Below are positions 41,834-52,225 of a stretch of DNA of 64,000 bases, piece by piece (positions within the stretch are counted from its first letter, which is position 1; every line of letters starts with the position of its first letter). Below the pieces are notes generated by a model. The model made no database searches and was not told the origin of the DNA. It saw only the letters and a list, made by a program, of their open reading frames with translations. Position numbers and translations under genes: made by a program. Source of the DNA: an uncultured Clostridia bacterium (GTDB taxonomy: Bacteria > Bacillota > Clostridia > TANB77 > CAG-508); the NCBI GenBank assembly GCA_934167095.1, contig CAKPKE010000001.1, positions 95,611 through 159,610 on the forward strand. Direction: 5' to 3'.

Positions 41834-42778
41834 TTATAAATTTTCTATCTCTTCTTTTGATAATTCTGTTATTTGCATAATCTGTTCAACTGGTAATTTT
41901 AGTTTTTTCATTTTTTTGGCTACAGCTAGTTTTTCTTCTTTTTTACCTTTTGCTAATCCATTTTTTTCGCCAATTGCTATTCCATTTTTTTCGCCATCTT
42001 TATGTCCATGTTCGTAATTTGCTCTTACTTCTGAGTTGTATCTCATTATTGCCCATTCTCTATCTTCGTATCTTTGTCTTTCTTCTGGGCTTAAGCTTAT
42101 TTTTTCTAGTTCGTCTATTGCTTTTTTTACTTCTTTATTTTCTTTTGCTGCTTCTGCCATCTTTTCTTCACTCCCTTCTATCAACCACAGCCATTGCGCT
42201 AATTTTGTACTGCAGTCTGGATTTTTCTTTTTAAATTTTTCTAATTCTATAAAATGTACTTCAAATATATCAGTTAATACTTCTTCCTCTGGTTTTATAT
42301 TTAGTTCTACATATTCTTCTGGTTTTGTTTTTCTATATCTCATTTCCGCCACTGAATGATATGCATTTCTATCTAAATATGAAAAGTTTAATATATTTAT
42401 TGCTATTATCTCTTTTTGCATTTCATACTTATTACCAGCCTTTAATTGCTCTGATGCAAGCTTTGATATATATGTCATAGTTCTTTGTCTAAAATTATAT
42501 TCATTTGATACTTGCATTTCTACATCTACTATTTTTTTGCCGTCAATGTCAACTTTTATATCTAATATTCCTAATTTTTCATCTGCCATATCTGGTGTTA
42601 ATTCTGGGTTTTTAACCTCTACATTTTTTATTTTTGTATCTAACACTGCTTCTAAAAATGCCTTTAATATAGAATTATTTTCTTCACTTGCAAATATTCT
42701 TTTAAATACATAATCTGATTTTAATGGTAATCTTTTGATTTCATTATTTTTAACAATATTATTGTTTTTATTTATCAT
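41834..42778 (-). CDS. Rpn family recombination-promoting nuclease, copy 2
   Basis: 314 residues, PD-(D/E)XK nuclease of the Rpn family. The first 95 residues are identical to copies 1 and 3; 'VDVEMQV' near residue 82 carries the catalytic-like Glu and Gln. The difference lies in the tail: copy 2 has an expanded Gly-spaced repeat ('GHKDGEKNGIAIGEKNGLAK') before the shared 'KKEEKLAVAKKMKKLKLPVE'. Such Gly-periodic helical tails are typical of this family. The promoter and upstream motif are shared. Confidence 0.87.
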   Translation of the reverse strand: MINKNNNIVKNNEIKRLPLKSDYVFKRIFASEENNSILKAFLEAVLDTKIKNVEVKNPELTPDMADEKLGILDIKVDIDGKKIVDVEMQVSNEYNFRQRTMTYISKLASEQLKAGNKYEMQKEIIAINILNFSYLDRNAYHSVAEMRYRKTKPEEYVELNIKPEEEVLTDIFEVHFIELEKFKKKNPDCSTKLAQWLWLIEGSEEKMAEAAKENKEVKKAIDELEKISLSPEERQRYEDREWAIMRYNSEVRANYEHGHKDGEKNGIAIGEKNGLAKGKKEEKLAVAKKMKKLKLPVEQIMQITELSKEEIENL

Positions 42779-43140
42779 TTATCTTCCTTTCCATTTTACT
42801 ATAACAGCTTATATTTTTCAACTGTTTAGTAAAATTTCTTTGATTTTTTTCTTTTTATTTACTAATTAGTTTTTTTCGTACGATAATTAAACATAATAAG
42901 CTTGCTTATTACTCTCATTCATTTGTTAATTTGTTGGATTTTAATTTAGAATTAAAATTCTATTTGCTTTATGCAAATCTTTTTTGATTAAATTAAAACA
43001 ATATTGTTTTTTACTCGATTCAAATCTTTTTTAATTATAACTGCAAAGTACTGAAAAAGCAAGAAAAATCGTTCGTCAAATTATGACATAATTGCTCATA
43101 TTTTTTAACATACCTATACACTTCATATATTTAAATAAAA
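42779..43140. other. Upstream region of Rpn copy 2
   Basis: Non-coding. The first 120 nt and the last 70 nt (to about 43090) match the regions upstream of copies 1 and 3; the middle (about 42900-43025) has diverged. The stretch 43090-43140, where a toxin-like peptide would be expected by comparison with the other loci, has no such ORF. Confidence 0.65.
43034..43088 (-). promoter_or_regulatory. Promoter and upstream tandem box of Rpn copy 2
   Basis: TATAAT at 43034-43039 with TTGCTT 17 nt upstream. TTGACGAACG begins 34 nt upstream of TATAAT, as in the other copies, preceded by the degenerate first box TGTCATA. Confidence 0.55.
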
Positions 43141-43177
43141 AAAATACTAGAGGAAACGCACCCTAGTATTTTTTTGT
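43141..43177. terminator. Terminator of orphan antisense locus D
   Basis: AAATACTAG / CTAGTATTT hairpin plus inner GG / CC pairs, same stem as in loci A, B and C, with a T run. Confidence 0.75.
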
Positions 43178-43212
43178 GACTTTAATTTGAAAAAGTTACT
43201 AATTTTTTCATT
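43141..43212 (-). ncRNA. Orphan antisense RNA D (about 70 nt)
   Basis: Same layout as antisense RNA C: strong promoter, target-complementary segment (43176-43210) and terminator. The segment is identical to that of C over about 34 nt, but no peptide ORF lies on the other side. It could therefore act in trans on peptide mRNA C. It lies just downstream of, and co-oriented with, the prepilin-FGE gene at 43276. Confidence 0.65.
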
Positions 43213-43218
43213 ATATTT

Positions 43219-43247
43219 ATAATAGTTCTACTTACAGTATATGTCAA
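43219..43247 (-). promoter_or_regulatory. Promoter of orphan antisense RNA D
   Basis: TTGACA, 17 nt, TATTAT on the minus strand. Confidence 0.75.
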
Positions 43248-43275
43248 TTAATTTTTACTTATTAGTTTTATATTT

Positions 43276-44591
<1,316 letters not shown>

Positions 44592-44635
44592 TTTTATTTT
44601 CCTCCTGTGTTGTTTTTCATACATATATTTATTTT

Positions 44636-44665
44636 ATTATAATCTACATTATTCTACCTTTTGAA
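44636..44665 (-). promoter_or_regulatory. Putative promoter of the prepilin-FGE gene
   Basis: TTCAAA, 18 nt, TATAAT on the minus strand, about 45 nt before the ATG. The same element lies upstream of the next paralogue. Confidence 0.5.
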
Positions 44666-44753
44666 GTGTATTTTATTCTTGCTTTTAGCATTATTATCTT
44701 TTTTTATGTTAGTTTCATTCATTTTTTCAACTTTTTTAATGTAGCCTACACAC

Positions 44754-44787
44754 TTCGACAGACTTTGCGCTTTTTATAGTGTATAAT
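44754..44787 (+). promoter_or_regulatory. Promoter region of toxin-like peptide B
   Basis: TATAAT at 44782-44787 with no good -35. TTCGACA (reverse of the Spo0A-box-like TGTCGAA) lies at 44754-44760, 21 nt upstream, the same distance as in locus C. The leader can fold TTCCTTT onto AAAGGAA just before the ribosome site. Confidence 0.5.
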
Positions 44788-44831
44788 GGACTTTCCTTTG
44801 TTCTCAAAAGGAAGAAAGGGGGTGCTTTCAA

Positions 44832-44900
44832 ATGAGAAAGTTGTTAAAACTTTTAGCTCTTATCATTCTTTACTTAATTGTAGATAATGACAAAGACTAA
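44832..44900 (+). CDS. Toxin-like hydrophobic peptide B (22 residues)
   Basis: 22 residues: basic MRKLLK, hydrophobic 'LLALIILYLIV', acidic DNDKD. Paralogue of A (12296) and C (46475); B and C differ at only three positions. AAAGGGGG lies upstream. The convergent antisense RNA B overlaps through a shared terminator and carries a repeat complementary to the start region. The unit sits between two prepilin-FGE genes. Membrane toxicity is inferred from the architecture, not shown. Confidence 0.75.
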   Translation: MRKLLKLLALIILYLIVDNDKD

Positions 44901-44904
44901 AAGA

Positions 44905-44938
44905 AAAATACTAGGGGTTCGCTCCCTAGTATTTTTTT
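44905..44938. terminator. Bidirectional terminator of TA-like locus B
   Basis: AAATACTAGGG / CCCTAGTATTT hairpin with A and T runs on opposite sides. Confidence 0.88.
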
Positions 44939-44971
44939 GTGCTTTCATGAAAAAGTTGTTAAATTTTCACT
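44905..44971 (-). ncRNA. Antisense antitoxin-like RNA B (about 67 nt)
   Basis: Promoter 44978-45006 and shared terminator define it. The segment 44941-44963 repeats 44824-44848 with a 2-nt gap (GCTTTC, ATGA, AAAGTTGTTAAA in common), making this RNA complementary to the ribosome site and first seven codons of peptide B. The prepilin-FGE gene ending at 45055 reads into it with no terminator between. Confidence 0.78.
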
Positions 44972-44977
44972 ATACTT

Positions 44978-45006
44978 ATTATATAGCTATTTACATTATA
45001 TGTCAA
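44978..45006 (-). promoter_or_regulatory. Consensus promoter of antisense RNA B
   Basis: TTGACA, 17 nt, TATAAT: a perfect sigma-A consensus on the minus strand. Confidence 0.88.
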
Positions 45007-45054
45007 TTACATTTTATTTATTCATTTTATAATCGTATAATTTTTTTCGACAAT

Positions 45055-46235
<1,181 letters not shown>

Positions 46236-46278
46236 TTTATTTTCCTCCTGTGTTGTTTTTCATACAAATATTTATTTT

Positions 46279-46308
46279 ATTATAATCTACATTATTCTAC
46301 CTTTTGAA
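46279..46308 (-). promoter_or_regulatory. Putative promoter of the second phase-variable gene
   Basis: TTCAAA, 18 nt, TATAAT on the minus strand; duplicate of the element at 44636. Confidence 0.5.
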
Positions 46309-46396
46309 GTGTATTTTATTCTTGCTTTTAGTATTATTATCTTTTTTTATGTTAGTTTCATTCATTTTTTTAACTTTTTTAATGTAACCTACACAC

Positions 46397-46430
46397 TTCG
46401 ACAGACTTTGCACTTTTTATAGTGTATAAT
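46397..46430 (+). promoter_or_regulatory. Promoter region of toxin-like peptide C
   Basis: TATAAT at 46425-46430; TTCGACA 21 nt upstream as in locus B; no clear -35. Confidence 0.5.
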
Positions 46431-46474
46431 AGTCTTTCCTTTGTTCTCAAAAGGAAGAGAGGAGGTGACTTTAT

Positions 46475-46543
46475 ATGAAGAAGTTACTAAAACTTTTAGT
46501 ACTTATCATTCTTTACTTAATCGTAGATGACGACAAAGACTAA
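46475..46543 (+). CDS. Toxin-like hydrophobic peptide C (22 residues)
   Basis: MKKLLK start, hydrophobic 'LLVLIILYLIV', DDDKD tail. GAGGAGG lies 9 nt upstream. The leader hairpin TTCCTTT / AAAGGAA precedes the ribosome site. The convergent antisense RNA C and the shared terminator complete the par/Fst-like layout. It lies between the prepilin-FGE genes ending at 45055 and 46759. Confidence 0.75.
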   Translation: MKKLLKLLVLIILYLIVDDDKD

Positions 46544-46547
46544 AAGA

Positions 46548-46583
46548 AAAAATACTAGGGGATCGAGCCCTAGTATTTTTTTG
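46548..46583. terminator. Bidirectional terminator of TA-like locus C
   Basis: AAATACTAGGG / CCCTAGTATTT hairpin with flanking A and T runs. Confidence 0.88.
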
Positions 46584-46619
46584 TGACTTTAATTTGAAAA
46601 AGTTACTAATTTTTTCACT
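46548..46619 (-). ncRNA. Antisense antitoxin-like RNA C (about 70 nt)
   Basis: The segment 46583-46609 repeats 46465-46491 (GTGACTTTA, then TGAA.AAGTTACTAA), so the RNA is complementary to the ribosome site and start of peptide C. Promoter at 46626-46654. The prepilin-FGE gene at 46759 reads into it. Confidence 0.78.
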
Positions 46620-46625
46620 ATATTT

Positions 46626-46654
46626 ATTATATAGCTATTTACAGTATATGTCAA
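46626..46654 (-). promoter_or_regulatory. Consensus promoter of antisense RNA C
   Basis: TTGACA, 17 nt, TATAAT on the minus strand. Confidence 0.88.
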
Positions 46655-46708
46655 TTAAATTTCATTTATTCATTTTATAATCATATGAGTTTTTTCGACA
46701 ATTTATTA

Positions 46709-46747
46709 TTAATATATTGATATTCTAAAACCAACTTTGCTTCCTTT
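46709..46747 (-). pseudogene. Relic of an FGE-domain 3' end
   Basis: Reads KGSKVGFRISIY and a stop on the minus strand, just after the stop codon of the gene at 46759. This is the C-terminal signature of the FGE proteins here (compare VTFRVSIY and IGFRIALF). The DNA that follows (ATTGTCGAAAAAA) matches the DNA that follows the gene at 45055. The relic therefore marks the former end of the gene. Confidence 0.7.
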
Positions 46748-46758
46748 TCATTTTTCTC

Positions 46759-48030
46759 TTAGTACAGTGCTATTCTAAATCCCCAAGTAAAATTTTTATG
46801 GTTTGTATCATATTTTTCACGACGAGTTACATCATCATAACTTCCTGTGCCATAGCAGCAACCACCTCTATATACGCAAGGCATACTATCATTAGCATAT
46901 TCTAATGTCCATTCCCATACATTTCCTGCCAAATCATATATATTCATTATTTTTGTGCTATCTGTCGCTCCTGTCGTTATTAATATTCCATTTCCATTGC
47001 TATCTTGTGCTTCTTTTTTTGAGTCTTTATCAACATATTTTTCACTCACTACATTTTTTAATTTCCATTCATTTTTTATTTTCCACTCTGAACAAATATC
47101 ATATTTTCCTCTATTTAATGTATATATTGAATCTCTATAGTTTCCTATTGAAGTACTATTTATCTTTAATTTTGTTTCTATTGTATTATCTACTAACTTC
47201 ATTTTATTTTCTATATGCTTAAGTATTAAATCCCACTGTATTCCAAATAAGAGACTTCCACTATATTCATTGTATTTTACTTTTTCCGCTAACTTTTTTG
47301 ACTGTGTTCTTGTTACATAATTATAAGGATATAATCCTTCTTTTGTTTTAGGAATAAGATTTGATTCTTCTGATGTTTCTGTTCTATTTTCTTCTATTCC
47401 TGCTTCATATCTTCCTACCCAAAATCCACCATTTTGATATACACTTTTTAGCATTTTATATTTTTGCTCATTATATTCTTCAGCATTTTTAAACCAGCCA
47501 TCGGTTGTATCTTCCGCATATTCATCTTTATATGTTGTTTCAGTATCACTCTTTCCTTTTCTATATGACATTGTATATTGATGCAAATCATATTCTATTT
47601 TTGTATATGTTTCTGTATTAAATTCTATAACATTTAGTCCTGTTGTTGGATATACTGTGGTTGTCATTGGTACTTCTACCCACACATATTGATTTCCGTC
47701 TGAATCTTCTATTACTAGTCCATTTGCTAAATTTGTTCCTTCTACTACTGAAAATTCGCTACTTGGTGCATAAGGTTTTGTTTCATCTGTTCTTGGAAGA
47801 TTTACCACTGCTTGAGTTATAAAATCTGATGCATTGCTTATTTCTTCTGTTTCATTTTTTTCTGCTTGTTTTGTCTTCTCTCTTGCCTCTTTTGCTTGAG
47901 TTATTAGTCCATTTTCTCCTAGCACTAAGTTTATACTCACTCCTGCTAGAATTAACAAAACAACAATAGTTACAACTAAAGCTACTAGTGTTATACCTCT
48001 ATTCAATTTCTTGTAATTTGTATTTTTCAT
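46759..48030 (-). CDS. Prepilin-FGE surface protein
   Basis: About 423 residues. Leader MKNTNYKKLNRG, prepilin helix 'ITLVALVVTIVVLLILAG', coiled linker, then the FGE/C-type-lectin domain with 'NIYDLAGNVWEWTLE', RGG and 'WGFRIALY'. The ATG at 48030 is preferred to that at 48048 because AGAGGA lies 8 nt before it. No CA tract: this member should be expressed whenever transcribed. It follows the LamG-type gene closely, so they form an operon. The 3' end seems to have been replaced, since an older FGE end lies after the stop. Confidence 0.83.
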   Translation of the reverse strand: MKNTNYKKLNRGITLVALVVTIVVLLILAGVSINLVLGENGLITQAKEAREKTKQAEKNETEEISNASDFITQAVVNLPRTDETKPYAPSSEFSVVEGTNLANGLVIEDSDGNQYVWVEVPMTTTVYPTTGLNVIEFNTETYTKIEYDLHQYTMSYRKGKSDTETTYKDEYAEDTTDGWFKNAEEYNEQKYKMLKSVYQNGGFWVGRYEAGIEENRTETSEESNLIPKTKEGLYPYNYVTRTQSKKLAEKVKYNEYSGSLLFGIQWDLILKHIENKMKLVDNTIETKLKINSTSIGNYRDSIYTLNRGKYDICSEWKIKNEWKLKNVVSEKYVDKDSKKEAQDSNGNGILITTGATDSTKIMNIYDLAGNVWEWTLEYANDSMPCVYRGGCCYGTGSYDDVTRREKYDTNHKNFTWGFRIALY

Positions 48031-48050
48031 AAGGGTCTTCCTCTTCATTT

Positions 48051-49235
48051 TTAATTATTATGATATGCTATTGTTTTCATATAATTATCTTCAATTTCTT
48101 CTTCGGTTAAATATCTATTATATAATTTCATATTGTAGATGTTGGCTTTTGTATAGTTCCATTTTGATGTACCTCCATACCACTTTCCAATATAGCAATT
48201 TATGCTTGTATCTTCAAATATCTGTTTACCTCCATTTTCTCCATTCCAGTAATTTTCATCAACTATTGTTTCATCTGCTTTTTTTCCGTCTACATAGATA
48301 ATAAATTTAAGTTCATTTGGAATAAAAGTAATATCCATGTAACAAATTTTATTAAATTCACACACAACTGAACTTCTTAAATTTCCATAGTTACTTTCAT
48401 CTTGACTTGCCGCCCACTCTGAATTTGCCTTATTCTTTGATGTATTAAAATAAATTTTTCCAGTACTTCCAGCCCATCCAAATCTGCATGAATATTTCTC
48501 ATTTTCTTCCTTTTGTTTTGCAAGTACATAATTTCCCATTGGCTTTCCATAAAATGAGAAAGTAAATCCATTTTCAAAATTGTCTCCTGCTTTAAATTCT
48601 ATATAATCATCTACTCCATCAAAATATATTCCATCTTTTGTAGCATCACTTGTTTGATCATCATTTTCAAATCCATATAATGTTACACCTTCTCCCCATG
48701 TACTTGCATCAAATACATTGTTATCTTTTGAATCCATATTAAATACTAAGCCATTAGTATTTGTTATATTATTTATTGCTAGTTCTGTATATGTTCCATC
48801 TTCTAGTTTTATCATTTCTCCTGTTTCTAAATTTACAACCCAATTATTTGATGATTTTCCGTAATTTTCTAGTTCTGTATTTTTTTCAATATAATACCAG
48901 CCATCACCATATTCTTTTTTATCTTCTACTGTAAAAATATAATCCCATTTATCACTATTTACAAAGTTTTTTGTATATAATCTCTTTCCTACAGTTTGTC
49001 CGACTTTTCCCGTTTCAATATCCACTCTCCTTGATGCAAAAAAAGTTGATATTGCTTCTTCTTCGCTAGCAGCTAAATATTTTGTTTTAGCCTCTTTTGC
49101 TTGTGTTATTAGTCCATTTTCACCTAGCACTAAATTTATCGAAACTCCTGCTAAAATCAAAAGTACCACAATTGTTACAACTAGTGCAACTAATGTGATA
49201 CCTCTATTAAATTTACTATTTTTTAACTTATCCAT
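48051..49235 (-). CDS. Prepilin-like surface protein with LamG/concanavalin-like domain
   Basis: 394 residues. Leader MDKLKNSKFNRG, prepilin helix 'ITLVALVVTIVVLLILAG', a middle domain, then from about residue 170 a jelly-roll lectin-like domain: 'GIYFDGVDDYIEFKAGDNF', 'FTFSFYGKP', 'DITFIPNELKFIIYVDGKKA' and 'NIYNMKLYNRYLTEEEIEDN' are typical of LamG/Laminin_G_3 repeats that bind glycans or proteins. It shares the N-terminal anchor with the FGE members but has an unrelated head. First gene of a two-gene unit. Confidence 0.82.
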   Translation of the reverse strand: MDKLKNSKFNRGITLVALVVTIVVLLILAGVSINLVLGENGLITQAKEAKTKYLAASEEEAISTFFASRRVDIETGKVGQTVGKRLYTKNFVNSDKWDYIFTVEDKKEYGDGWYYIEKNTELENYGKSSNNWVVNLETGEMIKLEDGTYTELAINNITNTNGLVFNMDSKDNNVFDASTWGEGVTLYGFENDDQTSDATKDGIYFDGVDDYIEFKAGDNFENGFTFSFYGKPMGNYVLAKQKEENEKYSCRFGWAGSTGKIYFNTSKNKANSEWAASQDESNYGNLRSSVVCEFNKICYMDITFIPNELKFIIYVDGKKADETIVDENYWNGENGGKQIFEDTSINCYIGKWYGGTSKWNYTKANIYNMKLYNRYLTEEEIEDNYMKTIAYHNN

Positions 49236-49411
49236 TTTTACATTCCTCTTCCACTTTTGTTTTCTATATTATTGACTTATACACTTTTGTTTATTCATTT
49301 TGAAAGTATTACTTTCATTTTTATATATAACACTTTGTTATAATTATATTGGTTGTATATTTAATAGTCAAGAGTTTAGCAAAAATAATACATAAAAAAT
49401 AGTGTATAGAT

Positions 49412-52042
49412 TTATCCAATTCTTTCTGATTTTAAGTCTACAAAATTTACCCTTGTGCCTCTTAGCATTTTTTGTAGTTCCATAATTACAACAGGCATAA
49501 CAGATATTAATATTGTAGCAATCCATTGAATTGAATTTAGTGGACTTAAGCTAAATATTTTTGCAAGACCTGGAACTATAACAACTACTATTTGCATAAA
49601 TGCACCTAACACAAACGCACCAACTAAATATTTATTTTCGAATATTCCAGATTTAAATATACTTTCATTACTCTTTATGTTCAAGCTATGAACTAGCTCA
49701 ATTAAGCCTATTGCAACAAATGCCATTGTTCTACCTACATCTAAGCCCCATAATTTGTTTCCCATTGAAAATGCAAATAAAGTAAGCATTCCCATCATAA
49801 TTCCTTCTAATATAATACTGCTCCATAATCCATCTGCAAATAGACTTTTTTGTGGATTTCTTGGAAGTCTGTTCATAATATTTTTTTCTGGCTTTTCTAA
49901 ACCTATTGCAATTGCAGGAAGTGAGTCAGTTACAAGATTTACCCACAACAGTTGAATTGCAAGAAGTGGTGATTTTATTCCAAATACTAGCCCCATAAAA
50001 ATTGTAACTATTTCGCCAATATTTGTAGCAATTAAAAAGTGCACTGCTTTTTTAATATTATCATATATTGTTCTTCCTTCTTTTACCGCTTCTACAATAG
50101 TCACAAAATTATCGTCTGTAAGTATCATGTCTGCTGCATTTTTCGCAACATCTGTGCCACCTTTTCCCATTGCAATTCCAATATCTGCATTTTTAAGTGC
50201 TGGACTATCATTTACACCATCCCCAGTCATTGCAACGATTTTTCCTTTTGCCTTAAATGCTTTTACAATTCGTACTTTATGTTCAGGAGATACTCTTGCA
50301 AAAACTGAATATCTCATTATATTGTCTTCCAATTCTGTTTGTGTCATTTTTTCCAAAGATGCGCCATCAATGCTCATGTCACCTCTATTTAAAATTCCAA
50401 GCTCTTTTGCTATTGCTGTTGCAGTTTTTAAATGGTCACCTGTTATCATAACTGTTTTTATTCCAGCTCTTTTACATGTTTTAATTGCTTCTTTTACGCC
50501 CTCTCTTGGCGGGTCAATCATTCCTATTAGTCCTACAAAAATCAAATCATTTTCAATACTTTCAGAATTAATGTTTTCAGGCAATTTATCTACATCTTTA
50601 TATGATACTGCAATTACCCTTAGTGCTTTTTCTGCCATTTCATTATTTTGATTTTCTATACTTGAAATTTTGCTGTATATTGTTTGAATATTTCCATCAT
50701 CATAATATCTAGTGCATCTCTTCAAAAGCACATCTGGTGCTCCTTTTGTAATTATTCTATATTTGCTTCCAATTTTATGAATTGTAGTCATTAGTTTTCT
50801 TTTAGAGTCAAACGATATTTCATTTATTCTTGGCATATTAGAATATAAAATTTCTTTATATAATTTTTCATTAACTGCTGCAGTAGTTAGTGCAACTTCA
50901 GTTGGTTCTCCTATTACTTCACTTTTGCACACTACTGTATCTGTGCACATTGTTGCAAGTTCTAAAGCTACATTTTTATCGTTCATTTTTCCTGTTGCAT
51001 TTCTTATTTCAACAACTGTCATTTTGTTTTGAGTCAAAGTTCCTGTTTTATCAGAGCAAATTACACTACTTGCACCAAGAGTTTCAACTGCTGGAAGCTT
51101 TCTAATTATCGCATTTTTCTTTGCCATTTTAGTAACTCCAATAGACAACATTATTGTTACTATCGCAGGAAGTCCTTCTGGAATTGCAGCAACAGCAAGG
51201 CCTACAGAGGTCATAAACATTTCAATTATTGGTATCTTTTTAAATATTCCTATAACAAAAATGAATACACAGATAACCAAACATGCTATTGCTAAAATTT
51301 TTCCAACTTCGCCAAGCTTTTTTTGTATTGGTGTTTCAGGAGTTTCTTCATTTATTATCATTCCAGCAATTTTTCCAACTTTTGTGTTCATTCCAGTTTC
51401 AGTACATACAGCAAGTCCTCTACCATTTACAACTATTGTTGTTGCAAACGCCATATTTTTCATATCACCCATAGGTGTATCTTGCTTCAAAATAAGTTCT
51501 GCTTCTTTATCACTTGCAATAGTTTCTCCAGTTAGTGCTGACTCTTCTATTTTTAAATCAAAACTTTCTATTATTCTACAGTCTGCTGGTACAAAATTTC
51601 CCGCTTCTAGCAAAATTAGATCTCCTGGCACAACATCTTGAGATTCTATTTCTAAAATTTTACCATCTCTTTTTACTTTTGCTTTTGGTGCAGACATCTT
51701 TTTTAATGCTTCTAATGATTTTTCAGCTTTTTCTTCTTGAACTAAGCCCATAATCGCATTAAATATGACTATAGCAATTATTATAATTGAGTCTATATAA
51801 TCTCCATCGCCATTTAGTTTTGACATAACTGCTGAAATTATTGCAGCTACTATTAGTGTGATTATCATAAAATCATTAAATTCTTTAAAAAATTTTACAA
51901 TAATGCTTTCCTTCTTCTTTTCCTTAAGTTCATTTTTTCCATACGCTTCTTGCCTTTTTTGTACTTCATTAAAATTAAGACCAGCTTTAGCATTTGTCCT
52001 AAGTTCCTTTAGAACTTGACTTATATCTTTAGTATGCCACAT
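49412..52042 (-). CDS. Calcium-transporting-type P-type ATPase
   Basis: 876 residues, P2-type ATPase similar to SERCA/PMCA pumps. Actuator motif 'ALTGET' near residue 170, 'AAIPEGLPAIVTI' in M4, phosphorylation site 'CSDKTGTLTQNKMTVVE' near 330, hinge 'MTGDGVNDSPALKNADIGIA' near 620, and a C-terminal cation ATPase domain with four helices. The Glu in PEGLP and the Asn/Asp pattern in M6 ('WVNLVTDSLPAIAIG') support Ca2+ export, although other divalent cations are possible. AGGAGG precedes the ATG; transcribed alone. Confidence 0.9.
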   Translation of the reverse strand: MWHTKDISQVLKELRTNAKAGLNFNEVQKRQEAYGKNELKEKKKESIIVKFFKEFNDFMIITLIVAAIISAVMSKLNGDGDYIDSIIIIAIVIFNAIMGLVQEEKAEKSLEALKKMSAPKAKVKRDGKILEIESQDVVPGDLILLEAGNFVPADCRIIESFDLKIEESALTGETIASDKEAELILKQDTPMGDMKNMAFATTIVVNGRGLAVCTETGMNTKVGKIAGMIINEETPETPIQKKLGEVGKILAIACLVICVFIFVIGIFKKIPIIEMFMTSVGLAVAAIPEGLPAIVTIMLSIGVTKMAKKNAIIRKLPAVETLGASSVICSDKTGTLTQNKMTVVEIRNATGKMNDKNVALELATMCTDTVVCKSEVIGEPTEVALTTAAVNEKLYKEILYSNMPRINEISFDSKRKLMTTIHKIGSKYRIITKGAPDVLLKRCTRYYDDGNIQTIYSKISSIENQNNEMAEKALRVIAVSYKDVDKLPENINSESIENDLIFVGLIGMIDPPREGVKEAIKTCKRAGIKTVMITGDHLKTATAIAKELGILNRGDMSIDGASLEKMTQTELEDNIMRYSVFARVSPEHKVRIVKAFKAKGKIVAMTGDGVNDSPALKNADIGIAMGKGGTDVAKNAADMILTDDNFVTIVEAVKEGRTIYDNIKKAVHFLIATNIGEIVTIFMGLVFGIKSPLLAIQLLWVNLVTDSLPAIAIGLEKPEKNIMNRLPRNPQKSLFADGLWSSIILEGIMMGMLTLFAFSMGNKLWGLDVGRTMAFVAIGLIELVHSLNIKSNESIFKSGIFENKYLVGAFVLGAFMQIVVVIVPGLAKIFSLSPLNSIQWIATILISVMPVVIMELQKMLRGTRVNFVDLKSERIG

Positions 52043-52145
52043 ATAAAAATCCTCCTTTTGTTTACTTGTCCTTACATATTATTCAATAGCTTGGACAATT
52101 AGAACAAATCTGAGAATTTTCTGTGTAACATGTTATATAATAGAA

Positions 52146-52182
52146 AAATAATCGACAGCTTGTTTTGCCATCGATTATTAAT
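52146..52182 (-). terminator. Terminator of smc
   Basis: TAATCGA...GC / GC...TCGATTA hairpin followed by TTTTT on the minus strand. Confidence 0.75.
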
Positions 52183-52225
52183 ATATAGCTAAAATACTGG
52201 TTGCATAAAGTTTCTATCATATATT

